Notes: generated by a model not told the origin, from the sequence alone. Shown: positions 25,452 through 34,649, counted from the first letter of the stretch. The stretch: DNA of 64,000 nucleotides from Bradyrhizobium sp. WSM1417 (GCF_000515415.1 NZ_KI911783.1:3276392-3340391), one strand, 5' to 3'. A program made the numbers and translations.

Positions 25452-26642
25452 TCAGCGCGCCTGCTCGATATAGGCGGCGAGGATAGCGCGCTCCTCGCTG
25501 GTCATTTCGGTGATATTGCCCGGCGGCATCGCATTTGACCAGGCGGCGACGCGGCCGATCAGACGGATGTTGCGATGGATGTGCTCGGGCGCGTCGAGCA
25601 ATATGCCCTTCGGCGCGGTCACGATGCCGGCCCAGACCGGCTCGGCGGCATGGCACATGCTGCAGCGGGACATCACGATCTCCTCGAAATCGGCAAGCGT
25701 CGGCTGCGCCCCCAGCGCGCTTGTCTTGACCTCGCGCGGGCCGGCCGCCGAGAGGAAGAGGATCGCGATCACGCCGACGGTTGCGACACCCCACACCCAC
25801 CACGGCGATCTGCGTCCGGCATGACCCTCGTTGAAGAAATGACGGATCACGGGGCCGAGCGCCAGGATGATGGCGACGATAATCCAGTTGAAGCGGGTGG
25901 CGTAGAGCAGGGGATAGTGGTTGCTGATCATCAGCACGACGACAGGCAGCGTCAGATAGTTGTTGTGGACCGACCGCACCTTGCTGGTCTTGCCGAGCTT
26001 TGGATCGGGCGCCTGTCCTGCGATCAGGGCGGCCGCGATCTTCTTCTGGTTCGGGATGATCAGCGTGAAGACGTTGGCGACCATGATGGTGCCGATGATC
26101 GCCCCGATCTGGTTGAAGGCGCCGCGCCCGCTCAGCACGTGGGTGAAGGCGTAGGTCAACGCCACCAGGAACAGATAGCCGCCGATGGCGAAGGGCAGCT
26201 CGCGCTGCGCGAGCCCGGTGCGGCAAGCCGCTTCATAGAGCAGCCACGCCAGTGCGAGGCTGCAGAGGCTGAACAGGCCGGCCTGGAATGGCGTGAGGTC
26301 GAGGATCGACTTGTCGACCAGGAACAAATCGGCCTCGAGATAATACACCACAACCATCAGCGCGAAGCCGGACAGCCAGGTGGTGTAGGCCTCCCATTTG
26401 AACCAGGTCAGCTCGTCCGGCATCTGTGCGGGCGCGACCAGATATTTCATGATCCGGTAGAAGCCGCCGCCATGGACCTGCCAGGCCTCGCCCTGCACGC
26501 CGTCCGGCAGATCGCTGTCAGGCTTGAGGCTGAGGTCGAGGGCGATGAAATAGAAGGAACTGCCGATCCAGGCGATCGCTGCGACCACGTGGAGCCAGCG
26601 GAGCAGCAGGCTCGCCCATTCCGATATGATGGATCCCCACAT
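25452..26642 (-). CDS. puuD: Membrane urate oxidase with cytochrome c domain
   Basis: A 396-residue protein that fits the PuuD family, which oxidises urate to 5-hydroxyisourate and passes electrons to the respiratory chain. It has about eight hydrophobic helices, starting with LRWLHVVAAIAWIGSSFYFI, and GEAWQVHGGGFYRIMKYLVA, then a periplasmic c-type domain with the heme site SRCSMCHAAEPVW and a distal Met region (NAMPPGNITEM). The ATG at 26642 is preceded by TTGGGGTG; a GTG two codons earlier is possible. No xanthine dehydrogenase, hydroxyisourate hydrolase or allantoinase genes are near. Confidence 0.92.
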   Translation of the reverse strand: MWGSIISEWASLLLRWLHVVAAIAWIGSSFYFIALDLSLKPDSDLPDGVQGEAWQVHGGGFYRIMKYLVAPAQMPDELTWFKWEAYTTWLSGFALMVVVYYLEADLFLVDKSILDLTPFQAGLFSLCSLALAWLLYEAACRTGLAQRELPFAIGGYLFLVALTYAFTHVLSGRGAFNQIGAIIGTIMVANVFTLIIPNQKKIAAALIAGQAPDPKLGKTSKVRSVHNNYLTLPVVVLMISNHYPLLYATRFNWIIVAIILALGPVIRHFFNEGHAGRRSPWWVWGVATVGVIAILFLSAAGPREVKTSALGAQPTLADFEEIVMSRCSMCHAAEPVWAGIVTAPKGILLDAPEHIHRNIRLIGRVAAWSNAMPPGNITEMTSEERAILAAYIEQAR

Positions 26643-26876
26643 GATCACCCCAACAGATGCGACCCCAATGCCGCAGCCTTGATGACCGCAACCGGCGGCC
26701 CGCCCTTACAATGTGTCGCACCGATCAGCCGCATTTTCCAGTACGATGGGCTGCGGCTGATGCACATCGTGCGGGCATGAGCTGACGTGGGATTCGGCAG
26801 GCATTTGTCCTGTCGCAGAACGTTTGCGCGTCGATCGGCGTTGGTGCGCCAGACGTGACGGCCGGGAGGAAGCGAT

Positions 26877-28211
26877 TTGAAGAACAAGATTTCGTTCGTA
26901 GCGATGTCCGCCGGGTGGCTGGTCGCGGTCGCGAGCTGCGCCCAGGCGGAGCCGGTGCTGCAGGGCAAGGATGCCTACGGCGATTGGCAGGCCGACAAGC
27001 CTGGCACGGTCAGGTTGATCCGGCCGCCGGACCTGGTCAGGCCCGGCGCCACGCGGTCGGTTGCGAGCTCGTCGCGCGTGGTGCCGCGCCCGCCGGAGAG
27101 GGCGCTTCAGGTGCCGGCCGGCTTCAAGATCGAGCTGTTCGCCGAAGGGCTGCGCGCCCCGCGCATTGTGCGCGTGGCGCCGAACGGCGATGTCTTCGTC
27201 GCCGAGACGCGCGCGGGCAACATCCGCGTGTTGCGCGCCGAAGGCGGCAAGGCCGCGACCAACGAGGTCTTCGCCAGCGGACTGCGGCAGCCGTTCGGCA
27301 TCGCCTTCTTCCCAAACGGCGACAATCCGCAATGGGTCTATGTCGCCAACACCGACAGCGTCGTCCGCTTTCCCTATCAGGCCGGCGATCTCAAGGCACG
27401 TGGCAAGGCGGAGACGATCGTCGCAAGCCTGCCGCATGATGGCGGTCATTCCACCCGCGACATCGTCTTCACGCCCGATAACAAGCGCATGCTGGTGTCG
27501 GTCGGCTCGCTCAGCAACGTCGCCGAGGGCATGGGCACGCCGCCGGGTGGCTTGGAAGCCTGGTCGAAAGCGCAGCCGCTCGGTGCGGCCTGGGCGAGCG
27601 AGACCGAGCGCGCCACGGTGCTCGCCTTCACCCCCGAGGGCAAGGAGCGGAAGATCTACGCCACCGGCATCCGCAACTGTGTCGGTCTTGCGATCCAGCC
27701 GCAGACCGGGCTGCCCTGGTGCTCGACCAACGAGCGCGACGGGCTCGGCGACGATCTCGTGCCTGACTATGTGACGAGCGTGAAGGAGGGCGCGTTCTAC
27801 GGTTGGCCGTGGTTCTATATCGGCGGCAACGAAGACCCGCGCCACGCCGGCGCGCGGCCGGACCTCAAGGACAAGGTAACGGTGCCCGATGTGCTGGTGC
27901 AGCCGCACTCGGCCTCGCTCGGCATGACCTTCTATCAGGGCACGCAGTTTCCATCCGAATACCAGGGCGATGCTTTCGCGGCCGAGCACGGCTCCTGGAA
28001 CAGGTCGAAGCGCACCGGCTACAAGGTGATCCGAATCCGGATAAAGGACGGCAAGCCGACCGGCGAGTATGAGGATTTCGTCACGGGATTCGTGGTGAGC
28101 GATACCGAGGTGTGGGGGCGGCCGGTCGGTGTTGCCGTGGCAAAGGATGGCTCGCTGCTGGTGTCGGAGGACGGCAACGGGACGATCTGGCGGGTGACGC
28201 ATTCGCGCTGA
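26877..28211 (+). CDS. Sorbosone dehydrogenase-like periplasmic beta-propeller protein
   Basis: A 444-residue exported protein with a signal peptide (ISFVAMSAGWLVAVASCAQA). The propeller starts at VPAGFKIELFAEGLRAPRIV and continues with NGDVFVAETRAGNIRVL, RNCVGLAIQPQTGLPWCS, TNERDGLGDDLVPDYVT, FAAEHGSWNRSKRTGYKVI and VGVAVAKDGSLLVSEDGNG. These are hallmarks of the PQQ-type glucose/sorbosone dehydrogenase family, which oxidises aldoses or sorbosone. TTG 26877 is the start, with GGGAGGAAGCGA just upstream. There is no attached cytochrome domain. Confidence 0.87.
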   Translation: MKNKISFVAMSAGWLVAVASCAQAEPVLQGKDAYGDWQADKPGTVRLIRPPDLVRPGATRSVASSSRVVPRPPERALQVPAGFKIELFAEGLRAPRIVRVAPNGDVFVAETRAGNIRVLRAEGGKAATNEVFASGLRQPFGIAFFPNGDNPQWVYVANTDSVVRFPYQAGDLKARGKAETIVASLPHDGGHSTRDIVFTPDNKRMLVSVGSLSNVAEGMGTPPGGLEAWSKAQPLGAAWASETERATVLAFTPEGKERKIYATGIRNCVGLAIQPQTGLPWCSTNERDGLGDDLVPDYVTSVKEGAFYGWPWFYIGGNEDPRHAGARPDLKDKVTVPDVLVQPHSASLGMTFYQGTQFPSEYQGDAFAAEHGSWNRSKRTGYKVIRIRIKDGKPTGEYEDFVTGFVVSDTEVWGRPVGVAVAKDGSLLVSEDGNGTIWRVTHSR

Positions 28212-28225
28212 GCGAGCTCTCTTCG

Positions 28226-28364
28226 CCTCTCCCCGCGTGCGGGGAGAGGCCGGAATTTGCGAGAGCAAATTCCGGGTGAGGGGGCCCTCCGCGAGTCCGC
28301 TCTCACCGTTTGCGCGGAAGCAGCCCCTCACCCCAACCCTCTCCCCGTAAGAACGGGGAGAGGG
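28226..28364. repeat. Extragenic palindromic repeat with three hairpins
   Basis: Three stems lie in line between two convergent genes: CCTCTCCCCGC-gt-GCGGGGAGAGG (28226-28249), CCGGAATTTGC-gaga-GCAAATTCCGG (28250-28275) and CCCTCTCCCCG-taagaa-CGGGGAGAGGG (28337-28364). The outer stems share the CTCTCCC core of the 2815-2916 element. It probably doubles as a transcription barrier. Confidence 0.8.
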
Positions 28365-28375
28365 AGAAGAAGTGC

Positions 28376-29176
28376 TCACCCCCGTCTCACACTCGCTCCG
28401 CCATCCACCGGCAACGTCACACCCGTGATGAAATTCGCCTCGTCCGAGGCCAGGAACAGCGCGGCATTCGCGACGTCCCAACCAGTGCCCATCTTCCTGC
28501 GCAGCGGCACCTTGCTGTCGCGTTCGGCTTCGACTTCGGCGCGGGTCTTGTGCCATTCGCGGGCGCGGGTGTCGACGGCCATCGGTGTGTTCATCAGGCC
28601 CGGCAGGATGACGTTGGCGCGGATGCCGTGTTCGGCGTTCTGATAGGCGAGCTGTTCTGTGAACGCGATCATCGCCGACTTCGTCGCCTTGTAGGCGACG
28701 TACGGGTAGGTCGTGATCGCCGCCATCGAGGAGATGTTGATGATCACGCCGCTGTTCTGCGCGCGCATGATCGGGATCACCTCTTTCGCCGCCCAAATGC
28801 AGCTCTTCAGATTGATGGCGACGACGCGGTCGAACGCCTCTTCGGTGATTTGCAGCAGCTCGGCGTCGCCGCCGGACAGGCTGACGCCGACATTGTTGTG
28901 CAGCACGTCGATCCGGCCCCAGCGCGCCTGCGCCTCCGCGATCATCGCCTTGATGTCGGCGGACTTTGTGACGTCGGCCCTGAACGCCGCGGCGGTGCCA
29001 TGCTTCGCGGCGATCATGGCGGCGGTTTCCTGCGCCGATTCCAGATGATGATCGACGCACAACACCTTGGCGCCCTCGCGCGCGAAGGTCAGCGCCGTGG
29101 CGCGGCCGTTGCCCATGCCTTCGCCGGGACTCTGGCCGGCGCCCACGACGATCGCAACCTTGTCCTTCAAGCGCAT
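28376..29176 (-). CDS. SDR family oxidoreductase
   Basis: A 266-residue Rossmann-fold NAD(P)-dependent dehydrogenase. The cofactor loop is VVGAGQSPGEGMGNG, followed by LHNNVGVS, the catalytic Ser in NISSMAA and the YKATK motif with Tyr and Lys, ending FITGVTLPVDGGAS. The early Asp (VLCVDHH) favours NAD. It is the last gene of an SDR-CMD-SDR operon; one base separates it from the CMD gene upstream. Substrate is unknown. The partners suggest an alicyclic or aromatic degradation route. Confidence 0.93.
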   Translation of the reverse strand: MRLKDKVAIVVGAGQSPGEGMGNGRATALTFAREGAKVLCVDHHLESAQETAAMIAAKHGTAAAFRADVTKSADIKAMIAEAQARWGRIDVLHNNVGVSLSGGDAELLQITEEAFDRVVAINLKSCIWAAKEVIPIMRAQNSGVIINISSMAAITTYPYVAYKATKSAMIAFTEQLAYQNAEHGIRANVILPGLMNTPMAVDTRAREWHKTRAEVEAERDSKVPLRRKMGTGWDVANAALFLASDEANFITGVTLPVDGGASVRRG

Positions 29177-29177
29177 G

Positions 29178-29732
29178 TCAGTTCACTCCCGGGATCGGGT
29201 ACTGCTGGAGTACCTCTTTGTAATATGGCTCGTTGTCGATCTTCATGGTGGCGAGCACGCGCACCACGCCGCAATAGAAGGCGATGGTCAGCACGAGGTC
29301 GACCATGTGCTCGTCCGAGAGATGCTGTTTGATCTCGGCAAAGGTCGCATCCGACATCGCGAGTTCGCGTACCATCTCGCGGGCACCTCTCAGGATCGCC
29401 TTGGCCTGCGGCTCGAGCGTCGAGGGCTTGCCCTCGGTCTCCGCCATCAGGCCGGCGATGTCATCGTCGGTGACGCCGAACTCCCTGCCGATCTTCACGT
29501 GGTGAGTGAACTCGTATTCCGATTTCTCCATCCAGCCGACCTGGAGGATCGCAAGCTCCCGCAGGCGCGGGTCGAGCTTGCTCTTGAAGCGGATGTAGCC
29601 GCCGATGCCGTTGAAGGCGCGCGCCATCTCCGGCGAGTTGACCAGCAGCTTGTGCAAATTGGTGTTGCGCTTGAGCATGTCGCGATATTCGGGCGCGACC
29701 TGGTCGGCCTCGAGATAGGGCAGGCGGGCCAT
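29178..29732 (-). CDS. Carboxymuconolactone decarboxylase family protein
   Basis: A 184-residue AhpD-like/CMD fold protein. Typical parts are RNTNLHKLLVNSPEMARAF, LDPRLRELAILQVGWMEKSE, YEFTHHVKIGREFGVTD and LVLTIAFYCGVVRVLATM. The CxxC pair of peroxidase-type AhpD is missing, so a decarboxylase, lactonase or unknown role is more likely. It sits between two SDR genes on one transcript (19 bases after the first, 1 base before the second). Confidence 0.9.
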   Translation of the reverse strand: MARLPYLEADQVAPEYRDMLKRNTNLHKLLVNSPEMARAFNGIGGYIRFKSKLDPRLRELAILQVGWMEKSEYEFTHHVKIGREFGVTDDDIAGLMAETEGKPSTLEPQAKAILRGAREMVRELAMSDATFAEIKQHLSDEHMVDLVLTIAFYCGVVRVLATMKIDNEPYYKEVLQQYPIPGVN

Positions 29733-29751
29733 CCCTGTGTTTCCTTCCTTG

Positions 29752-30564
29752 CTAGTGTTCTTGTGACTCGCGTTCGGGCGCTTGCAGCGTCACCCCGCCG
29801 TCCACCACCAGCACCTGGCCGGTGATGTAGCGCGCAAAATTGCTGAGCAGGAATTTGACGGCATGGCCAACGTCCCAGCCGGTGCCTTCCGTTTTCAGCA
29901 AAGACGCCTTGGCCCGCTGGGCGCGCGCCTGTTCGCTCATGCCGCGGCCATAGACCATCGGCGTGTACATCGGCCCGGGGCAGATGCAATTGACGCGGAT
30001 GTTGTCGCGGCCGTGATCGACCGCCATTGCGCGGGTCAGGCCGATGATCGCGGCTTTCGAGGTCGAATACGTCGTCAGGCCGCGCGGCCGCAGCGCCGAG
30101 ATCGAGGAGATGTTGACGATCGCGCCGCCCCGCGCGGTCTTGATCATGGCAGGGATCGCGTGCTTGGAGAGCAGGAACATGCTCTCGACATTGACCTGCA
30201 TGACGCGGCGATATTGCTCGGGCGCTTCGTCGACCACGCTGCCGCGGCTGCCGATGCCGACATTGTTGTCGAGGAAATCGAGCCGGCCCCAGCGGTCGAG
30301 CGCGGCTTCGACCAGCGTCCTGCAATCGCTCTCGCTGGTGACGTCACCGCCATGCGCCGTGGCCGTGCCGCCTTCGGCTGCGATCATCTCCGCGGTGCGT
30401 TCGGCGAGCTTGAGGTCGCGATCGGCCACCAGCACTTTGGCGCCGGCGCGAGCCAGTAGAATTGCGGCGGCGCGGCCGTTGCCGATACCGTCGCCGGCAG
30501 CGCCGCCGCCGCTGACCAGCGCCACCTTGCCGGCGAGACCGGGATCGTCCTCGGGCCCCTGCAT
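29752..30564 (-). CDS. SDR family oxidoreductase
   Basis: A 270-residue NAD(P)-dependent dehydrogenase and the promoter-proximal gene of the SDR-CMD-SDR operon. Motifs are LVSGGGAAGDGIGNG, FLDNNVGIG, catalytic Ser in NISSISALRPRG, YSTSKAA (Tyr/Lys) and the C-terminal ITGQVLVVDGGVTL. VADRD after the second strand suggests NAD preference. It resembles its downstream SDR partner in having a long glycine loop, so the two may act on successive intermediates. The upstream 234 bases separate it from cyoA on the opposite strand. Confidence 0.92.
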   Translation of the reverse strand: MQGPEDDPGLAGKVALVSGGGAAGDGIGNGRAAAILLARAGAKVLVADRDLKLAERTAEMIAAEGGTATAHGGDVTSESDCRTLVEAALDRWGRLDFLDNNVGIGSRGSVVDEAPEQYRRVMQVNVESMFLLSKHAIPAMIKTARGGAIVNISSISALRPRGLTTYSTSKAAIIGLTRAMAVDHGRDNIRVNCICPGPMYTPMVYGRGMSEQARAQRAKASLLKTEGTGWDVGHAVKFLLSNFARYITGQVLVVDGGVTLQAPERESQEH

Positions 30565-30798
30565 GTCGTTTCATCCCGATTATTTTCGTGCACTCTAGCA
30601 ATCGCCCCGAGCGGAGAGAAGGGCCGGGCTCCCGCTTTCATGTCATTGACATCGCATGGAATTGCATGCCGCCGCGCGAGAAGGGCGAACGATCGACCCG
30701 CGCCGTTAGGAACCGACCTCACGCGACTGCGTTTGCCGCCGGAGCCTTTCCCGCGCTAGGCTCTGTCCCGGGGCTTCCCAACCGCCAGTGGCTTGCCG

Positions 30799-31632
30799 AT
30801 GAATCTGCTCGATCCACAAGGGCCTGTGGCTGCGGCCAACAGCACCATCCTGGTCGATTCCGTCTTCATCATGCTCGCGATCGTGGTGCCGACCATTTTC
30901 GCGATTTTGGCCTTTGCGTTCTGGTTTCGCGCCTCGAATCCCAAAGCAAAGTTTCAACCCGACTTCGTCTATTCCGGGCGGGTGGAAATGGTGGTGTGGG
31001 CGATCCCCGCGCTCACCGTGATCCTGCTCGGCGGCGTCGCCTGGATCGGCTCGCACCAGCTCGATCCCGCGGCACCCGTGCCCGGCACCGGCAGTCCCGT
31101 TCGCATCCAGGCCGTTTCCCTCGACTGGAAATGGCTCTTCATTTATCCGGACCAGCGCATTGGCACCATCAACACGCTGACGGTACCGGCAGGCGCCGAA
31201 CTGAATTTCCAGTTGACGTCGTCGAGCGTGATGAATGTGTTCTTCATTCCGCAGCTCGGCAGCATGATCTACACCATGAACGGGATGGTGACGAAGCTGA
31301 ACCTGCGCGCCGACAATGAAGGCAAGCTCCAGGGGCTGTCGGCGCATTTCTCCGGCGACGGCTTTCCGGACATGATGTTCGACGTCAACGTGGTCTCGCC
31401 GCTCGCCTTTCCGGATTGGGTGGCGACCACGGCAAAGAGCGATGCCGTGCTGAACGAGGACAGCTACAAGAAGCTGATGCAACAGGGCGTCGAGAAGGGC
31501 AGGCCGACCTACCGGCTCGACGATCCCCGGCTGTTCGACCTGATCGCGACCCAGCACATTCCGCCGGGACCGGGGCCGGAGCTCGCATCCGAAGCGGGCC
31601 GGTCGCACAGTGGAGGCCATGATGCTCGGTAA
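30799..31632 (+). CDS. cyoA: Cytochrome o ubiquinol oxidase subunit II
   Basis: A 277-residue subunit with two N-terminal transmembrane helices (about 20-43 and 62-83) and a periplasmic cupredoxin domain. SSVMNVFFIPQLGSMIYTMN and LSAHFSGDGFPDMMF match E. coli CyoA. The CuA Cys ligands are absent, marking a quinol rather than a cytochrome c oxidase. The C-terminal COX_ARM-like part is PTYRLDDPRLFDLI. ATG 30799 is preceded by a weak ribosome site. Its stop lies within the first codons of cyoB. Confidence 0.93.
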   Translation: MNLLDPQGPVAAANSTILVDSVFIMLAIVVPTIFAILAFAFWFRASNPKAKFQPDFVYSGRVEMVVWAIPALTVILLGGVAWIGSHQLDPAAPVPGTGSPVRIQAVSLDWKWLFIYPDQRIGTINTLTVPAGAELNFQLTSSSVMNVFFIPQLGSMIYTMNGMVTKLNLRADNEGKLQGLSAHFSGDGFPDMMFDVNVVSPLAFPDWVATTAKSDAVLNEDSYKKLMQQGVEKGRPTYRLDDPRLFDLIATQHIPPGPGPELASEAGRSHSGGHDAR

Positions 31633-33622
31633 GCTCGATTGGTCGGCGATCCCGTTCGATCAGCCGATACCGCTGATCGCGGGCGCGGTGGTGTTGGTCG
31701 GGATTCTCGCCGTGCTGGCCTGGGTCGTGGTGAAGGGGCATCTGCCCTATCTCTGGCACGAGTGGATCACCAGCGTCGACCACAAGCGGATCGGCGTGAT
31801 GTACATCCTGCTGGCCTCGGTGATGCTGCTGCGCGGCGGCAGCGACGCCATCATGATGCGGATTCAGCAGGCGGTGGCCTATCAATCGCAGGGCTATCTG
31901 CCGCCGGAGCACTACAACCAGATATTCTCCGCACACGGCACTATCATGATCTTCTTCGTGGCGATGCCGTTCGTGATCGGACTGATGAATCTCATCGTGC
32001 CGCTCCAGCTTGGCGTACGCGATGTCGCTTTCCCGACGCTCAATTCGGTCGGCTTTTGGCTGACCGCGACCGGTGCGCTGCTGGTCAATCTCTCGCTCGT
32101 GATCGGCGAGTTCGCCCGCACCGGCTGGCTCGCCTTTCCGCCGCTGTCGGAGCTGTCCTACTCGCCGGGCGTCGGTGTCGATTATTACGCGTGGTCGCTG
32201 CAGATCTCCGGCGTCGGCACGTTGGTTGCCGGCATCAATCTCGTGACGACGGTGCTGAAGCTGCGCACCAAAGGCATGAACTATCTGCGCATGCCGATGT
32301 TCTGCTGGACCACACTGGCCTCGAACCTCCTGATCGTCGCGGCTTTCCCGATTTTGACCGCCACCCTCGCGATGCTGCTGCTCGACCGCTATCTCGGCTT
32401 CCACTTCTTCACCAATGAGGCCGGCGGCAATGTCATGATGTTCATGAACCTGATCTGGGCCTGGGGGCATCCCGAGGTCTACATCCTGGTGCTGCCGGCC
32501 TTCGGCATCTTCTCCGAGGTGGTCTCGACCTTCTCCGGCAAGGCGCTGTTTGGCTATCGCTCGATGGTGCTGGCGACCATGGCGATCTGCATCATCTCCT
32601 TCATGGTCTGGCTGCATCATTTCTTCACGATGGGCGCAGGCCCCGACGTCAACGCCATCTTCGGCATCGCCAGCATGATCATCGCGATCCCGACCGGGGT
32701 GAAGATCTACAACTGGCTGTTCACGATGTATGGCGGCCGCATCCGCTTCGAGACGCCGATGCTGTGGTCGATAGGTTTCATGGTCACCTTCATCATCGGC
32801 GGATTGACCGGCGTGCTGGTCGCAGTGCCGCCGGCCGATTTCGTCCTCCACAACAGCATGTTTCTGGTCGCGCACTTCCACAACGTCATCATTGGCGGCG
32901 TGCTGTTCGGCGCCTTTGCTGGCTTCGAATACTGGTTCCCGAAGGCGTTCGGCTTTCGCCTCGACGACCGCTGGGGCAAGGCTGCGTTCTGGTTCACTTT
33001 CCTCGGCTTCTACGTCACCTTCATCCCGCTCTACGTCGCCGGCATGCTGGGCATGACGCGGCGCATGCAGCACTATGACGTCGCGGCGTGGCGGCCTTGG
33101 ATGCTGGTTGCAGCCGTCGGAATGGCCGTGCTGACGGTTGGCGTGATCTGCCAGATCGTGCAGATTGTGGTCAGCATCCGCAACCGCGAGGCCCTGCGCG
33201 ACCGCACCGGTGATCCCTGGGACGGCCGCTCGCTGGAATGGGCGACGTCGTCGCCGCCACCCGTTTTCAACTTCGCTTTCAATCCCGATGTGCGCGGTGA
33301 AGATGCCTATTGGGATCTGAAGGCCCATGCCAAGCAGCAATCCCTCGATCATGATGCGCCCGAGTATCATGACATCGAGATGCCCAGGAACTCGCCGACC
33401 GGCTTCGTCTGCGCGTTCTTCGCCACGGTGATGGGCTTTGCGCTGATCTGGCACATCTGGTGGATGGTGATTTTGGGCGGCATCGGAGCGTTCGCGACAT
33501 TCGTCGTGTTCGCCTGGCGCGACCATGACGAATACGTCATTCCGGCCGACGAAGTCGCTGCAATAGACCGCGTCAACCTCGAGGAGCGGCGCAATCTTGT
33601 CAGCATGGCGGGGACAATCTGA
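31622..33622 (+). CDS. cyoB: Cytochrome o ubiquinol oxidase subunit I
   Basis: A 666-residue subunit with about 15 helices that carries the low-spin heme and the heme-CuB oxygen-reduction site. Visible ligands are AHGTIMIFF (heme b His), WGHPEVYILVLP (CuB His cross-linked to Tyr), WLHHFFTMG (CuB His pair) and FLVAHFHNVIIGG (heme His). Two ATGs, 31619 and 31622, follow TGGAGGCC. The start overlaps the cyoA stop, and the stop TGA overlaps the cyoC start (TGATG), giving tight coupling. Confidence 0.96.
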   Translation: MLGKLDWSAIPFDQPIPLIAGAVVLVGILAVLAWVVVKGHLPYLWHEWITSVDHKRIGVMYILLASVMLLRGGSDAIMMRIQQAVAYQSQGYLPPEHYNQIFSAHGTIMIFFVAMPFVIGLMNLIVPLQLGVRDVAFPTLNSVGFWLTATGALLVNLSLVIGEFARTGWLAFPPLSELSYSPGVGVDYYAWSLQISGVGTLVAGINLVTTVLKLRTKGMNYLRMPMFCWTTLASNLLIVAAFPILTATLAMLLLDRYLGFHFFTNEAGGNVMMFMNLIWAWGHPEVYILVLPAFGIFSEVVSTFSGKALFGYRSMVLATMAICIISFMVWLHHFFTMGAGPDVNAIFGIASMIIAIPTGVKIYNWLFTMYGGRIRFETPMLWSIGFMVTFIIGGLTGVLVAVPPADFVLHNSMFLVAHFHNVIIGGVLFGAFAGFEYWFPKAFGFRLDDRWGKAAFWFTFLGFYVTFIPLYVAGMLGMTRRMQHYDVAAWRPWMLVAAVGMAVLTVGVICQIVQIVVSIRNREALRDRTGDPWDGRSLEWATSSPPPVFNFAFNPDVRGEDAYWDLKAHAKQQSLDHDAPEYHDIEMPRNSPTGFVCAFFATVMGFALIWHIWWMVILGGIGAFATFVVFAWRDHDEYVIPADEVAAIDRVNLEERRNLVSMAGTI

Positions 33623-34263
33623 TGTCAATGACCGCGACCGCCGGCCGTGCGCACGCCGATCCCCATCACATCGGCCTCGTCATCGAGCATCCCGGCCCAG
33701 CGCCGAAGCGCATCGTGACCGCCTATGGCTTCTGGATCTTCCTGCTCTCCGACATCGTGATGTTCTCCTGCTTCTTTGCGGCCTATGCGGTGCTGGCCGA
33801 CCAGACCGCCGGCGGCCCGAAGGGTTCGGAGATCTTCGATCAGCGGAACGTCGCGATCGAGACGGTCTGCCTGCTGCTGTCGAGTTTCACGTGCGGCATG
33901 GCGAGCATCGCAGCCGATGTGCGCAACCGGTTCTGGTTCTATCTCGGGATGGCGGTGACGTGTTTGCTCGGCCTCATCTTTCTCGTCATTGAGTTTCGCG
34001 AATTCGCTGACCTCGTTGCCCGCGGCTATGGCCCATCGCGCAGCGCTTTCCTGACCTCGTTCTTCTCGCTGGTCGGCTGCCACGGTCTCCATGTCTCGGC
34101 CGGCATATTGTGGCTTCTCACCATGATGGCCCAGGTCTTCGCAAAGGGTTTTCGTGCCGACGTGCTGCGCCGGATGATGTGCTTTGCGTTGTTCTGGCAT
34201 GCGCTCGACATCGTTTGGGTCGGAGTCTTCTCCGTGGTCTATTTGCTTGGGAGTGGCGTATGA
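33622..34263 (+). CDS. cyoC: Cytochrome o ubiquinol oxidase subunit III
   Basis: A 213-residue protein with five transmembrane helices, such as YGFWIFLLSDIVMFSCFFAA and SRSAFLTSFFSLVGCHGLHV, and the carboxylate-bearing FALFWHALDIVWVGVF. It supports the assembly and stability of the proton-pumping oxidase core. Coupling is explicit: ATG 33622 shares a base with the cyoB stop, and its own TGA is contained in the ATGA junction with cyoD. Confidence 0.95.
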   Translation: MSMTATAGRAHADPHHIGLVIEHPGPAPKRIVTAYGFWIFLLSDIVMFSCFFAAYAVLADQTAGGPKGSEIFDQRNVAIETVCLLLSSFTCGMASIAADVRNRFWFYLGMAVTCLLGLIFLVIEFREFADLVARGYGPSRSAFLTSFFSLVGCHGLHVSAGILWLLTMMAQVFAKGFRADVLRRMMCFALFWHALDIVWVGVFSVVYLLGSGV

Positions 34264-34649
34264 GCGATCAGACGCATATGCCGGCCGGCCATGACCTCGC
34301 GCCGGGCGACGAGGAGCAACACAGTGTCGGGACGCGTATCCTCGGCTACGTGGTCGGTCTTGTTCTGGCGCTGCTGCTGACGGCGACCTCGTTCTTCATC
34401 GCCGGCACGGATCTGGTCTGGCAGCCCTCGATTCCCGTCGCGCTGATCGTGCTGGCGATCGCGCAGATGGGCGTGCACCTCGTGTTCTTCCTGCACATCA
34501 CCACCGGCCCCGACAACACCAACAACGTGCTGGCGCTGGCCTTCGGACTGCTGGTCGTGTTCCTGGTGGTCGGTGGCACCGTCTGGATCATGGCGCATCT
34601 GAATGCGAACATGCCGGCCATGGATCAGATCATGCCGATGCACCGCTAA
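34260..34649 (+). CDS. cyoD: Cytochrome o ubiquinol oxidase subunit IV
   Basis: A 129-residue three-helix subunit: ILGYVVGLVLALLLTATSFF, IPVALIVLAIAQMGVHLVFF and LALAFGLLVVFLVVGGTVWI, ending with NANMPAMDQIMPMHR. ATG 34260 overlaps the cyoC stop. The heme O synthase cyoE normally follows in enterobacteria; here the next gene is an unrelated convergent one, so heme O synthase must be elsewhere. Confidence 0.95.
   Translation: MSDQTHMPAGHDLAPGDEEQHSVGTRILGYVVGLVLALLLTATSFFIAGTDLVWQPSIPVALIVLAIAQMGVHLVFFLHITTGPDNTNNVLALAFGLLVVFLVVGGTVWIMAHLNANMPAMDQIMPMHR

Noticed and set aside
26706..29060. 784-residue minus-strand open frame across the sorbosone-type gene, the repeat and the SDR gene
   Set aside because: It reads through a repeat and two real genes in other frames; the sequence is low-complexity Arg-rich.
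30640..30680. Sigma-70 promoter before cyoA (TTGACA at 30646)
   Set aside because: No acceptable -10 hexamer at 16-18 bases; the match may be chance.
31385..33628. 747-residue minus-strand open frame opposite cyoB
   Set aside because: Very rich in His, Asp, Glu and Arg and free of hydrophobic segments, as expected for the complement of a membrane protein gene. Not a real gene.
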